64,000 bases of DNA from Xylanimonas oleitrophica (lineage in GTDB: Bacteria; Actinomycetota; Actinomycetes; Actinomycetales; Cellulomonadaceae), in contig NZ_QKWH01000009.1 of assembly GCF_003244315.1 (NCBI RefSeq), positions 56,051-120,050 on the forward strand, given 5' to 3'. Below are positions 8,507-15,864 of this stretch, one piece after another; position 1 is the first letter of the stretch, and every line of letters starts with the position of its first letter. The notes under the pieces are model-generated. The model was not told the DNA's origin and did not search any database. It saw only the letters and a program-made list of their open reading frames with translations. A program made the translations under genes and the position numbers.

Positions 8507-10289
8507 AGAGGGCCTCGATCCGCCAGGCACCGGCGGTGGCGGCCAGCAGCATCCCGCGGCCGTCGTCGAGCAGCACCTGCAGCAGCACACGTCGGCTGCC
8601 GCCGTCGGGCGCCCACCACCGCTCGGCGAGCGGCCAGGGCCCGGCCCAGCCCACCACGGCCGACGCCGTCCCGAGCGGCACCGGCAGGCCCGCCCACCGC
8701 GGACTGACAGCGTCGGCGGGCAGCAGCGACCGGCCTCGCACCCGTGCCGCAGCCGCAGCGTCACCGGGCGGGGACGCGTGCTGCCGCCCCACCTCATCGA
8801 CGAGCACCACCCGGGCGGGCGGTGCGCTCACAGCCAGGCGCGCGTCGATGACGACGTCACCCCCGGCGGCGTCGAGCACCCGCACCGGGACGGGCTCGGG
8901 CAGCAGCGTGGCCGGCGCCGGCGCCGGCAGAGCTCCCGGCCAGGGCAGCGTGGCGTCGCGCGCGGGCTCCACGTGCTCGCCGAACGGCACCAGGTGCACA
9001 CGGTCGCGCGGGTCGCGCCCACCCTGCACCCTGACCGTGAGCACGGCGTCCCCGCCCAGCAGACCCTGTACCCGGCCCAGCGCACGGTGCGCCCGCACGT
9101 CCTGGCCGGCGTCCGCCCCCCAGAGGCTCGGCTGGTGCGTCCCCGCGGGCACCACCTCCTCGGCCGCGAGCGCCAGGTGCTCGATGGGGGCCACGTCAGC
9201 GTCACCGTCCAGGCCGCGGCGGGCCGCCGCTGACGTGAGCCACCCCTCCAGCTGCCAGCGCACGCGGTCGGTGATGCGTGCGGCGCTCATGCCGCCGGTG
9301 GCGGTGTCGTCGGTACGCCACACCCGTTCGAGCGTGGCCTCCTGCGTACGGGCCGTGATGCGCAGGCGTCCGCACGCCAGCCCACGGTGGGTGAGCAGGG
9401 CGTGCAGCTCCTCGGCCAGCCGGCGGGCGGCGAACGTGGCGACGTCGACGCGCAGGGCGGGCGGGTCGAGCTCGGCGCCGACGGCGAGGTCGGCCTCGAC
9501 CCGGCGGCGGGCTGGCGGGCGCACGTCCTCGCCGCGGGCCAGCCGCTGCGCCCACGCACCCAGGTCGCCGAAGCGGCCGTGCACGCTCGTCGCCGGGAGC
9601 GCGGCGAGGTCGCCCAGGGTGCGCACGCCCAGCCGCCACCACAGGTCCACGACCTGCCGCACGGCGGCCACGCCGCCCGGGTCGGTGACGGCGTGCAGCA
9701 GGTCGGCAGCGGGGCGCGGGGCCAGGAAGGCGCGGGAGCCTCCCGGGGGCACGACGGCGTCGGCCCGGGCGGCGAGCACGGCGGCGAGGCCGCCGTCGGC
9801 CACGCCCACCTGGCACTCGAACCCGGCAGCAGCCACGGCATCGACCAGCGCGGCAGCCAGGGCGCGCTCCGAGCCGTGATACCGCACGGCGCCGTCCGCG
9901 GGCAGCAGCAGCAGACCGGGGCGCGCCACCTCGATGCCCGCCACGACCGTCTCGGCGGCCACCGCCACCGGTTCGAACTCGCGGGCGTCGCGGGCGTCGT
10001 CGGCGCCCAGCAGCACCAGCTCCGGGCAGCGTTCCTGGGCCTGGCGCCGGAGCATGCCCCGGCGCACCCCGTGAGCACGGGCGACGGCGGAGACCGCCAC
10101 CACCCCCCGGTGGGTGAGCACCGCCGCCGGGACGTGGGCGTCGACGCCGGTCACGGCCATCGCTGCGACCACCGGCCAGTCGGGCACCCACAGCACGGCG
10201 GTGCGGGTGGAGCCTGCAGCCGTGACCCGGGCGTCCGAGGTGGCCGGTCCTGGCCGGGCCGCGACCGTCCGGGTCGTCGGGACGTTCAC
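8499..10289 (-). CDS. imuB: ImuB, inactive Y-family polymerase-like clamp adaptor
   Basis: 596 aa from the GTG at 10289, whose GTGA overlaps the imuA' stop. The first active-site block reads VLWVPDWPVVAAM (about 32-44) instead of the DxD of active Y-family enzymes, which is the ImuB signature, so no catalysis is expected. QPSLWG at 386-391 matches the beta-clamp binding motif of ImuB proteins. The role, known from mycobacterial and Caulobacter homologues, is to recruit DnaE2 and ImuA' to the sliding clamp at lesions. It is the middle gene of the operon, with stop/start overlaps on both sides. Confidence 0.94.
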   Translation of the reverse strand: MNVPTTRTVAARPGPATSDARVTAAGSTRTAVLWVPDWPVVAAMAVTGVDAHVPAAVLTHRGVVAVSAVARAHGVRRGMLRRQAQERCPELVLLGADDARDAREFEPVAVAAETVVAGIEVARPGLLLLPADGAVRYHGSERALAAALVDAVAAAGFECQVGVADGGLAAVLAARADAVVPPGGSRAFLAPRPAADLLHAVTDPGGVAAVRQVVDLWWRLGVRTLGDLAALPATSVHGRFGDLGAWAQRLARGEDVRPPARRRVEADLAVGAELDPPALRVDVATFAARRLAEELHALLTHRGLACGRLRITARTQEATLERVWRTDDTATGGMSAARITDRVRWQLEGWLTSAAARRGLDGDADVAPIEHLALAAEEVVPAGTHQPSLWGADAGQDVRAHRALGRVQGLLGGDAVLTVRVQGGRDPRDRVHLVPFGEHVEPARDATLPWPGALPAPAPATLLPEPVPVRVLDAAGGDVVIDARLAVSAPPARVVLVDEVGRQHASPPGDAAAAARVRGRSLLPADAVSPRWAGLPVPLGTASAVVGWAGPWPLAERWWAPDGGSRRVLLQVLLDDGRGMLLAATAGAWRIEALYD

Positions 10290-11191
10290 GCGACCACCTG
10301 CAGGTGGGGTGCCGCACCGGCCCGCGGCTCCTGCGTCTGCTCGGCGCCCGTCAGCGCCACCTCGGGCAGCACGGCGCCCGCCACCAGCGGCACCTCCACC
10401 TCCAGCTCCACAGGCCGGGCCGCCGCCCCCCGCCCGGTGCGCAGCACCTCCAGGGTGCGGCGCCGCAACCAGCCTGCGCCCTGGTCGACGCCCCACCAGC
10501 CCCCACCGCGCGCGTCGAGGCTGACGTGCGCTCCAGGCCACGACGTCGTCGGCACCAGCACGGCACCGCGCTCCCGCGCCCGAGCGGCCAGGCGGCGCCG
10601 GTCGCCGTCGAGCAGGACGGCGCGCGGACCGGCGACCACCACGTCCATGCCGTCCAGGAGGGCTGCCATCACCGCGGGAGCGTCCGGGCCCGGGTCAGGC
10701 ACCAGCGCGACGCGCTCGAGCGCCATCCCCGCGTCGGCCGCCGCGAGCATGCCCACCGCAGGCGCGCCGACGAACGCCACCCAGGCGCCGTCGGCCGAGG
10801 CGGTGGCGAGCAGAGCCAGGAGCAGCGACGTCGACCCCTGGACCGCCACGGTGCCGCCCACGGGTAGAGCGCCGCCGGGCAGGAGACCGGCCAGGCGAGG
10901 GTGCACCGGCAGACGCCGTCCCTGTTGGGGCAGCGTCTGCCGGGCAGGCGCCGGCAGGGCGGGATCAGGCAGGGCGGGATGAGGCAGGGCGCGTCGAGCG
11001 CCGTCCGCCACGGCGTGCCCCGCAGAGTCCGCCCCAGGGGCTGCCCCAGCGCCCACCCCAGGGGGTGTCGGAGACGCCGGGCGCAGCGGCGCCGCCTGCT
11101 GCAGCGGGTGCCGCACGCCCGTGCGCTGCTCTGCCGCGCGGAGCGCTGCCAGAGCCTGGGCGTGCCGGTCGACCGCCACGATCCCGGTCAT
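10286..11191 (-). CDS. imuA': ImuA' mutasome accessory protein
   Basis: 301 aa; the ATG at 11191 is preceded by AAGGGGG. It is a RecA-fold-like protein with a degenerate nucleotide-binding loop (GGTVAVQGSTSLLLALLA, about 113-130, with no GKT/S), as usual for actinobacterial ImuA'. An Ala/Pro-rich segment of about 50 residues (30-90) separates the N-terminal helix from the core. It is the first gene of imuA'-imuB-dnaE2 and lies 43 bp downstream of two overlapping LexA boxes. The C-terminus (HLQVVA) overlaps the imuB GTG. Assignment rests mainly on context plus this fold. Confidence 0.88.
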   Translation of the reverse strand: MTGIVAVDRHAQALAALRAAEQRTGVRHPLQQAAPLRPASPTPPGVGAGAAPGADSAGHAVADGARRALPHPALPDPALPAPARQTLPQQGRRLPVHPRLAGLLPGGALPVGGTVAVQGSTSLLLALLATASADGAWVAFVGAPAVGMLAAADAGMALERVALVPDPGPDAPAVMAALLDGMDVVVAGPRAVLLDGDRRRLAARARERGAVLVPTTSWPGAHVSLDARGGGWWGVDQGAGWLRRRTLEVLRTGRGAAARPVELEVEVPLVAGAVLPEVALTGAEQTQEPRAGAAPHLQVVA

Positions 11192-11233
11192 GGGGACCCC
11201 CTTCCCCGCGGTGCGGCGCTGTGGAGCTCGCGC

Positions 11234-11260
11234 CGAACACCTGTTCGAACACGTGTTCTA
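11234..11260 (-). promoter_or_regulatory. Two overlapping LexA (SOS) boxes
   Basis: CGAACACCTGTTCG (11234-11247) is a perfect-arm actinobacterial SOS box, and CGAACACGTGTTCT (11246-11259) is a second with one end mismatch; they share two bases. Consensus in mycobacteria is CGAAC-N4-GTTCG. They stand 43-69 bp upstream of the imuA' start. The opposite gene (11352) is about 90 bp away, so control of that gene is less likely. Confidence 0.88.
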
Positions 11261-11351
11261 GTGAACGTCCCCGTAGGCTCCGCTGTCAACCGCGCGAGCA
11301 CCTGCCGAGAAGGGGGTGGCGAGACCCTCGCCACCGGGGCACGATGGCGCC

Positions 11352-11882
11352 ATGAGTCTCGAGCGCCCCTATCCCCCGGACCCGTACTCGCTGCTCCCCC
11401 AGGTCCCCTCCTTCACCCTGACCAGCCCTGACATCACCGAGGGGCAGCGCCTGGACACCGCCTTCACAGCCGACGGCGAGGGAGTCTCGCCCGCGCTGGA
11501 GTGGTCGGGATTCCCGGAGGGCACGCAGTCCTTCGTCGTGAGCGTCTACGACCCCGACGCGCCCACGCCGTCCGGGTTCTGGCACTGGAACGCCGTCGAC
11601 GTGCCTGTCACGACGACGGCGCTGCCGCGCGGCGCCGGCGCCCCGGACGGCTCCGGCCTGCCCGCCGGCGCCTACCAGGTGCGCAACGACGGCGGCGAGC
11701 CCGGTTTCACCCCGGCCGCGCCGCCCCAGGGTGACCACGAGCACCGCTACTACTTCGCGGTGCACGCCCTGGACGTGCCGCAGCTCGGCGTCGGCCCGGA
11801 CGCCTCCAACGCTGCCGTGGCGTTCAACGCCGTGTTCCACACCCTGGCGCGGGCCGTGCTCGTGGCCACCTACCAGCGGTGA
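11352..11882 (+). CDS. YbhB/YbcL family PEBP (Raf kinase inhibitor-like) protein
   Basis: 176 aa. Phosphatidylethanolamine-binding-protein fold: the ligand-site signature is visible as FVVSVYDPDAPTPSGFWHWN (60-79), with the family His in EHRYYFAVHALD near 130-145. Bacterial members are cytoplasmic or periplasmic with unproved ligands; no signal peptide is present here. ATG 11352 matches the domain start; the upstream GTG at 11316 would add 12 residues. The stop overlaps the start of the YbaK gene by 4 bp, so the two are translationally coupled. Confidence 0.9.
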   Translation: MSLERPYPPDPYSLLPQVPSFTLTSPDITEGQRLDTAFTADGEGVSPALEWSGFPEGTQSFVVSVYDPDAPTPSGFWHWNAVDVPVTTTALPRGAGAPDGSGLPAGAYQVRNDGGEPGFTPAAPPQGDHEHRYYFAVHALDVPQLGVGPDASNAAVAFNAVFHTLARAVLVATYQR

Positions 11883-12457
11883 GCACGTACCCCGACCTGC
11901 CCACCCTCGGCGGCCTCGCCTGGGCGCCGGCCCTCGACCACCCCGAGCTGCTCGCGACCCCGACGGCCGCGGTGCTGCGCGCGTGGGCGGAGGCCGAGCC
12001 CCGGGTGGCCGCCGAGGTGGCGGTGGCCGAGATCGACCCCGACCACGCGGACACCGCGACGCTCAACGAGGTGCACCAGCTGCCGCCGTCGGCCAGCGCG
12101 AACTGCGTGCTGGTGGGCGGGCGGCGCGGCGAGGCCGAGAAGATCGCGGCCTGCGTGGTCCGGGCGACCACGACCGCCGACGTCAACCGGCTCGTGCGCA
12201 AGCTCCTCGACGTGCGCAAGGCGTCGTTCCTGCCCATGGACCGCGCCACGGCCGAGTCCGGCATGGAGTACGGCGGCATCACCCCCGTGGGGCTGCCGCA
12301 GGGCTGGCGCGTGCTGCTCGACTCACGAGTCGTGGAGCCTGGCTCCCTGGCGCTCATGGGCTCGGGCGTGCGCCGCTCCAAGCTGCTGGTGCCGGGCGAT
12401 CTGCTGGCGACCCTGCCGGGCGCCGAGGTGGTCGAGGGCCTCGGGATCGAGCGGTGA
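11879..12457 (+). CDS. YbaK/ProX-type aminoacyl-tRNA deacylase domain protein
   Basis: 192 aa, GTG start overlapping the previous stop (GTGA). YbaK-domain proteins hydrolyse mischarged tRNAs such as Cys-tRNA(Pro). The visible hallmarks are KIAACVVRATT, DVNRLVRKLLDVRKASF with the conserved Lys, and YGGITPVGLPQGWRVLLD. The protein is a single domain with no synthetase fused. The context with a PEBP protein gives no further clue. It converges with the siderophore reductase gene; a short hairpin lies between them. Confidence 0.88.
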   Translation: MSTYPDLPTLGGLAWAPALDHPELLATPTAAVLRAWAEAEPRVAAEVAVAEIDPDHADTATLNEVHQLPPSASANCVLVGGRRGEAEKIAACVVRATTTADVNRLVRKLLDVRKASFLPMDRATAESGMEYGGITPVGLPQGWRVLLDSRVVEPGSLALMGSGVRRSKLLVPGDLLATLPGAEVVEGLGIER

Positions 12458-12543
12458 TCCAGGCGATCCCGGGGTGCCACCTTCCGCGGCACCGCCGCCG
12501 GTGGGCACGGTCGAGCAGCCTCGCCGCAGCCGCCCCCGACTCA

Positions 12544-12561
12544 GCGGGCCAGGAGGCCCGC
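12544..12561 (-). terminator. Short hairpin after the siderophore reductase gene
   Basis: GCGGGCC-AGGA-GGCCCGC, 7-bp perfect arms with a tetraloop, begins 4 bp past the stop of the gene ending at 12566. It may serve both convergent genes. Confidence 0.5.
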
Positions 12562-12565
12562 AGGG

Positions 12566-13534
12566 TCAGATCTCGGCCTTGCCCCGGCGCCAGTAGCCCA
12601 TGAACGCGACGGACTTGCGGTCCACGCCGCACTCCCCCACGAGGTAGCGGCGCAGCGTCTTGATGACGCCGGCCTCGCCGGCCAGCCACGCGTACAGCAC
12701 CGCGTCCTGGGCGAGCGGCTGCCCGTCGGTGCCGACCGGCACCTCCCAGAGGATGTCGTGGTCGATGTCGACGTCCTCGAGGTCCACGGGCTCAGCCGGC
12801 GTGGCGGTGGACGGGCGCACCCCCATCGCGAGCAGGCGGTCGGCGGCGTCCTGGACGGCGGGCACCAGCAGCTCGCCGTGCTCGCGGCCGTCACGGCCGA
12901 GCCAGTGCACTCGCACGCCCTCAGGAGCCACGAGCGTCCAGCGGTCCTCCGGGTGGGGCACCTCGAGGTAGACCTCGCCGAACGCGTCGTCGGGCAGGGA
13001 CTCGCAGATCGCGGCGATGGCGGGGACGGCGGTCTCGTCGCCGGCGAGCAGCAGCGCGTGCGCCTGCTGCGGCGGGGCGAACTCGAGCCCGCCGTGCGCG
13101 CCGTCGTAGGCGGCGTTGGGACCCATGATGACCAGCGGGGATCCGGGCTTGGCACCGTTGGCCCAGCGTGAGGCGGGGCCGGTGTCACCGTGCAGCACGA
13201 TGTCGACGTCGACCTCGTTCATGTCCTGACGCACGGCGCGCACGGTGTAGGTGCGCAGCGGGTTGCGGCGCTCGTCGGGCAGCGCGCGCCAGGAGCTGAA
13301 CCAGTCGGGGTTCTGCCGGTCCAGGTACTCCCAGCCGCCGCACGGGGCCGGGAGGAGGAACTTGATGCGCTGGTCGCGGCCGTTGTCCGCGAACTCGTGC
13401 AGGTCCTCACCCGTGAAGGTGATGCGCACGAAGGACGGGCAGAGGCGGGTGACGCGCGAGACCTCGACGTCGAACATCCGCCAGGGCTGGACGGCCGGGG
13501 CGGCCTGCTGGGTCGTCTCGTCGGTCGTCGTCAC
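12566..13534 (-). CDS. Siderophore-interacting protein (FAD-dependent ferric-siderophore reductase)
   Basis: 322 aa from the GTG at 13534. The SIP/ViuB family reduces ferric siderophores in the cytoplasm to release iron. The FAD-binding beta-barrel covers about 20-140 with RTYTV (94-98), the flavin-contact motif. A C-terminal NAD(P)H-binding domain follows, with the conserved ending [24 protein letters not shown]. The start sits 7 bp after a TAGGGT -10 box, so the message is probably leaderless; a DtxR/IdeR-like iron box covers that -10. No siderophore transporter genes are adjacent, so the ligand is unknown. Confidence 0.94.
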   Translation of the reverse strand: MTTTDETTQQAAPAVQPWRMFDVEVSRVTRLCPSFVRITFTGEDLHEFADNGRDQRIKFLLPAPCGGWEYLDRQNPDWFSSWRALPDERRNPLRTYTVRAVRQDMNEVDVDIVLHGDTGPASRWANGAKPGSPLVIMGPNAAYDGAHGGLEFAPPQQAHALLLAGDETAVPAIAAICESLPDDAFGEVYLEVPHPEDRWTLVAPEGVRVHWLGRDGREHGELLVPAVQDAADRLLAMGVRPSTATPAEPVDLEDVDIDHDILWEVPVGTDGQPLAQDAVLYAWLAGEAGVIKTLRRYLVGECGVDRKSVAFMGYWRRGKAEI

Positions 13535-13553
13535 GCAGGTAACCCTAACCTCA
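13535..13553 (-). promoter_or_regulatory. Iron box (DtxR/IdeR-like) overlapping a leaderless promoter
   Basis: On the minus strand the 19-mer TGAGGTTAGGGTTACCTGC matches 13 of 19 positions of the DtxR/IdeR consensus TTAGGTTAGCCTAACCTAA. It contains the -10 box TAGGGT (13542-13547), 7 bp before the GTG start, with a possible -35 TTGAGT (13564-13569) 16 bp upstream. A repressor bound here would block RNA polymerase under iron sufficiency. Confidence 0.65.
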
Positions 13554-13612
13554 CTGAGCCCACACTCAAAGAGTGGCCTGCGTCACATCGCACCCCGAGA
13601 TGGCGTCTCGCC

Positions 13613-14452
13613 TCAGGCGCGCGTGGCCCAGAACGCCACGGCTGACGCCGCCGCGACGTTGAGCGAGTCCACTCCCCCGGCCATCGGGATCTTCACGACG
13701 ACGTCGGCGGTCGCGATCGCAGCCTCGGTCATGCCGTGCCCCTCGGTGCCCAGCACGAGCGCGAGCCTCTCCGGCGGGTCGGCGGCGAGGTCGTCGAGCG
13801 AGACGGCGTCGTCGGTGAGGGCGAGCGCGGCGACGGTGAACCCGTCCTCCTGCAGCTCGCGCAGCCCGCCGGGCCACGACTCGAACCGGGTCCACGGCAC
13901 CTGGAACACCGTGCCCATCGACACGCGCACCGAGCGCCGGTACAGCGGGTCGGCGCAGCGGGGCGAGACGAGCACCGCGTCGACCCCCAGGGCGGCGGCG
14001 CTGCGGAACGCCGCACCCACGTTGGTGTGGTCGACGACGTCCTCCAGCACCGCCACCCGCCGCGCCCCGGCGCCGCCGCGAGCCCCGGTCACGAGCTCGT
14101 GCACGGTGGGCAGCACGGGCCGGTGCATGGCCGCGAGCGCCCCGCGGTGCAGGTGGAACCCGGTGATCTGCTCCAGCACGGGTTCTTCGGCGACGAACAC
14201 GGGGGTCCCGGCGGGGACGGCGTCGGACGCGAGCACGTCCTCCAGGGAGTCGAGCCACTTGTCGGCCATGAGGAACGAGCGCGGGGTGTGCCCGGCCGCC
14301 ATCGCCCGCCGGATCACGGTGGACGACTCGGCCATGTAGAGGCCCTCGGCCGGTTCCCGGGCCGTGCGCAGGCGCACGTCGGTGAGGCCGGTGTAGTCGT
14401 TCAGGCGGGGGTCGGCGGGGTCGGTGACGCGGACGACGTCGGGGCTGGGCAC
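13613..14452 (-). CDS. SpoU/TrmH-family RNA 2'-O-ribose methyltransferase
   Basis: 279 aa SPOUT-class enzyme. The three family motifs are present: NVGAAFR (144-150), LGTEGHG (234-240) and the knot segment IPMAGGVDSLNVAAASAV from 255, which bind S-adenosylmethionine in a trefoil knot. An N-terminal L30e-like RNA-binding part (about 20-110) is typical of rRNA or tRNA methyltransferases of this group; the exact target nucleotide cannot be told. It is directly downstream of the xylanase with a 4-bp gap, so it may be read from the same message. Confidence 0.92.
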   Translation of the reverse strand: MPSPDVVRVTDPADPRLNDYTGLTDVRLRTAREPAEGLYMAESSTVIRRAMAAGHTPRSFLMADKWLDSLEDVLASDAVPAGTPVFVAEEPVLEQITGFHLHRGALAAMHRPVLPTVHELVTGARGGAGARRVAVLEDVVDHTNVGAAFRSAAALGVDAVLVSPRCADPLYRRSVRVSMGTVFQVPWTRFESWPGGLRELQEDGFTVAALALTDDAVSLDDLAADPPERLALVLGTEGHGMTEAAIATADVVVKIPMAGGVDSLNVAAASAVAFWATRA

Positions 14453-14456
14453 GGGG

Positions 14457-15746
14457 TCATTCTCCCAGGCGGACGGACACCTCCTGTGCGCCGGGAGCGT
14501 CCAGCTCGAACGTGGCGGGGCCGGCGTCGGCGCCGGTCTCGGCGGAGATGCGGTACTCCCCGAGGAACCCGGAGAGGCGCACGCGGCCGGCGTCGTCGGT
14601 GCGCAGCGCCGTCGGGCCGGTCCACCACTCTCCCTTGACGAGGGACCGGAGGCGGTCGAACGCGGGCTTGCGCGTGCCGTCGGCGCGCAGCAGGCCCCCG
14701 GGCGCGTTGAGCCACATGCCGCGGTCCGAGAGCCCCCAGTAGGTGGTGGCCTGGACGGCGGGGTGGGCGAGGAGGGTGCGGTACCACTCCTCGATCTCGT
14801 CGGCCTGGCGCTCCTCGCCCTCGGGGGTGGAGGGCCACTCGTCGACCTGCCAGTCGTTGAGGTCGACGATGTGCTCGGGCATGACGTCGCCGCTGAGCAG
14901 GGTGGTCTCGGTCATGTGGATCGGGATGCCGTAGCGGGAGAACCGATCGAGGGTCCGCAGCGTCTTCTCCCGGCCCCAGTAGCCCTGGTGCTGGTGGGAC
15001 TGCAGGCCGAGGTAGTCGATGCGGATGCCGGCCTCGAGCACGGCCTCGATGAGGCACTCGTAGGCGGTGGACATGTCGAAGTCGTTGAGCAGCAGCACGG
15101 CCGACGGGTTGGTGGCCCGTGCCTCCTCGAACGCCATGCGGATGGTCTCGACCCGGCCGCGGGCGCGGGCCAGGGGTGTGATGGCGTTCTCCTCGGCGTC
15201 GAAGACCGGCATGATGACGACCTCGTTGATGGCGTCCCACATGTCGATCACGCCGGCGAACGCGGCGACGTCGCGCCGGATGCGCTCGCGCTGGAGCCGC
15301 TCGACCTCCTCGAGCGGCCTGCCCAGCAGCCACTTCGGCTGCACGGTGTGCCACACCAGCGGGTGCCCCTTGACCGCGATGCCCTGCTCGCGGAACCAGC
15401 GGGCGGCCGTGAGCAGCTCCTCGGTGCGCGTGCGGCCTTCCTCGGGCTCGAACGTGCCCCAGTAGAACGGCAGGGTGGCGAAGTTGAAGACGTCGAACCA
15501 CGCCTCGGCGAGCCGCTGGTCGTAGGCGGGGTCGGCGCTGGTCCCGTTGGCGTGGTCGACGAGGTCGAACCCGATGCAGCCGAACCCGAAGCGGTGCTGG
15601 GTCTGCTCGACCAGCACGTCGGTGTCGGCGAGCGGGGCTCCGTCGGCACCGGTGACCGTGACGACGGCGTCGGCGCGGCGGTGCGCGAGGTCCGGGTCGA
15701 CGACGTGGTCGACCGGGGGCGTGAAGAGAGACGTCGGTGTGCTCAC
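14457..15746 (-). CDS. Endo-1,4-beta-xylanase, glycoside hydrolase family 10, intracellular
   Basis: 429 aa. The TIM-barrel GH10 enzyme retains the acid/base Glu175 (INEV), the nucleophile Glu280 (HMTETT) and the substrate-site HPLVWH (128-133). About 50 N-terminal residues form a small beta-rich lead domain, and about 60 C-terminal residues form another beta domain. There is no signal peptide, carbohydrate-binding module or anchor, so the enzyme probably acts in the cytoplasm on imported xylo-oligosaccharides. The GTG at 15746 follows GGCTGGGA. A LacI-type operator stands 34 bp upstream, suggesting sugar-dependent control. Confidence 0.93.
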   Translation of the reverse strand: MSTPTSLFTPPVDHVVDPDLAHRRADAVVTVTGADGAPLADTDVLVEQTQHRFGFGCIGFDLVDHANGTSADPAYDQRLAEAWFDVFNFATLPFYWGTFEPEEGRTRTEELLTAARWFREQGIAVKGHPLVWHTVQPKWLLGRPLEEVERLQRERIRRDVAAFAGVIDMWDAINEVVIMPVFDAEENAITPLARARGRVETIRMAFEEARATNPSAVLLLNDFDMSTAYECLIEAVLEAGIRIDYLGLQSHQHQGYWGREKTLRTLDRFSRYGIPIHMTETTLLSGDVMPEHIVDLNDWQVDEWPSTPEGEERQADEIEEWYRTLLAHPAVQATTYWGLSDRGMWLNAPGGLLRADGTRKPAFDRLRSLVKGEWWTGPTALRTDDAGRVRLSGFLGEYRISAETGADAGPATFELDAPGAQEVSVRLGE

Positions 15747-15779
15747 GAGTCCCAGCCTGCCATGCCGCCCGCCCAGCAG

Positions 15780-15791
15780 CGAATCGTTTCG
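15780..15791 (-). promoter_or_regulatory. Candidate LacI-family operator of the xylanase gene
   Basis: CGAATCGTTTCG differs by one base from the symmetric LacI/GalR-type site CGAAACGTTTCG. It lies 34 bp upstream of the xylanase GTG at 15746. The regulator gene is not in the window. Confidence 0.5.
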
Positions 15792-15826
15792 AGACTCCGT
15801 CCTGGTCCACGGCTCGCCGTCCCGAC

Positions 15827-15858
15827 GGCGGGGCCGGGCGCCACCGCCCGGCCCCGCC
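15827..15858 (-). terminator. Strong hairpin after the ABC exporter operon
   Basis: Arms of 14 bp (15827-15840 and 15845-15858) with loop CCAC start 7 bp beyond the stop of the second exporter gene at 15865. Confidence 0.75.
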
Positions 15859-15864
15859 CGGAGG

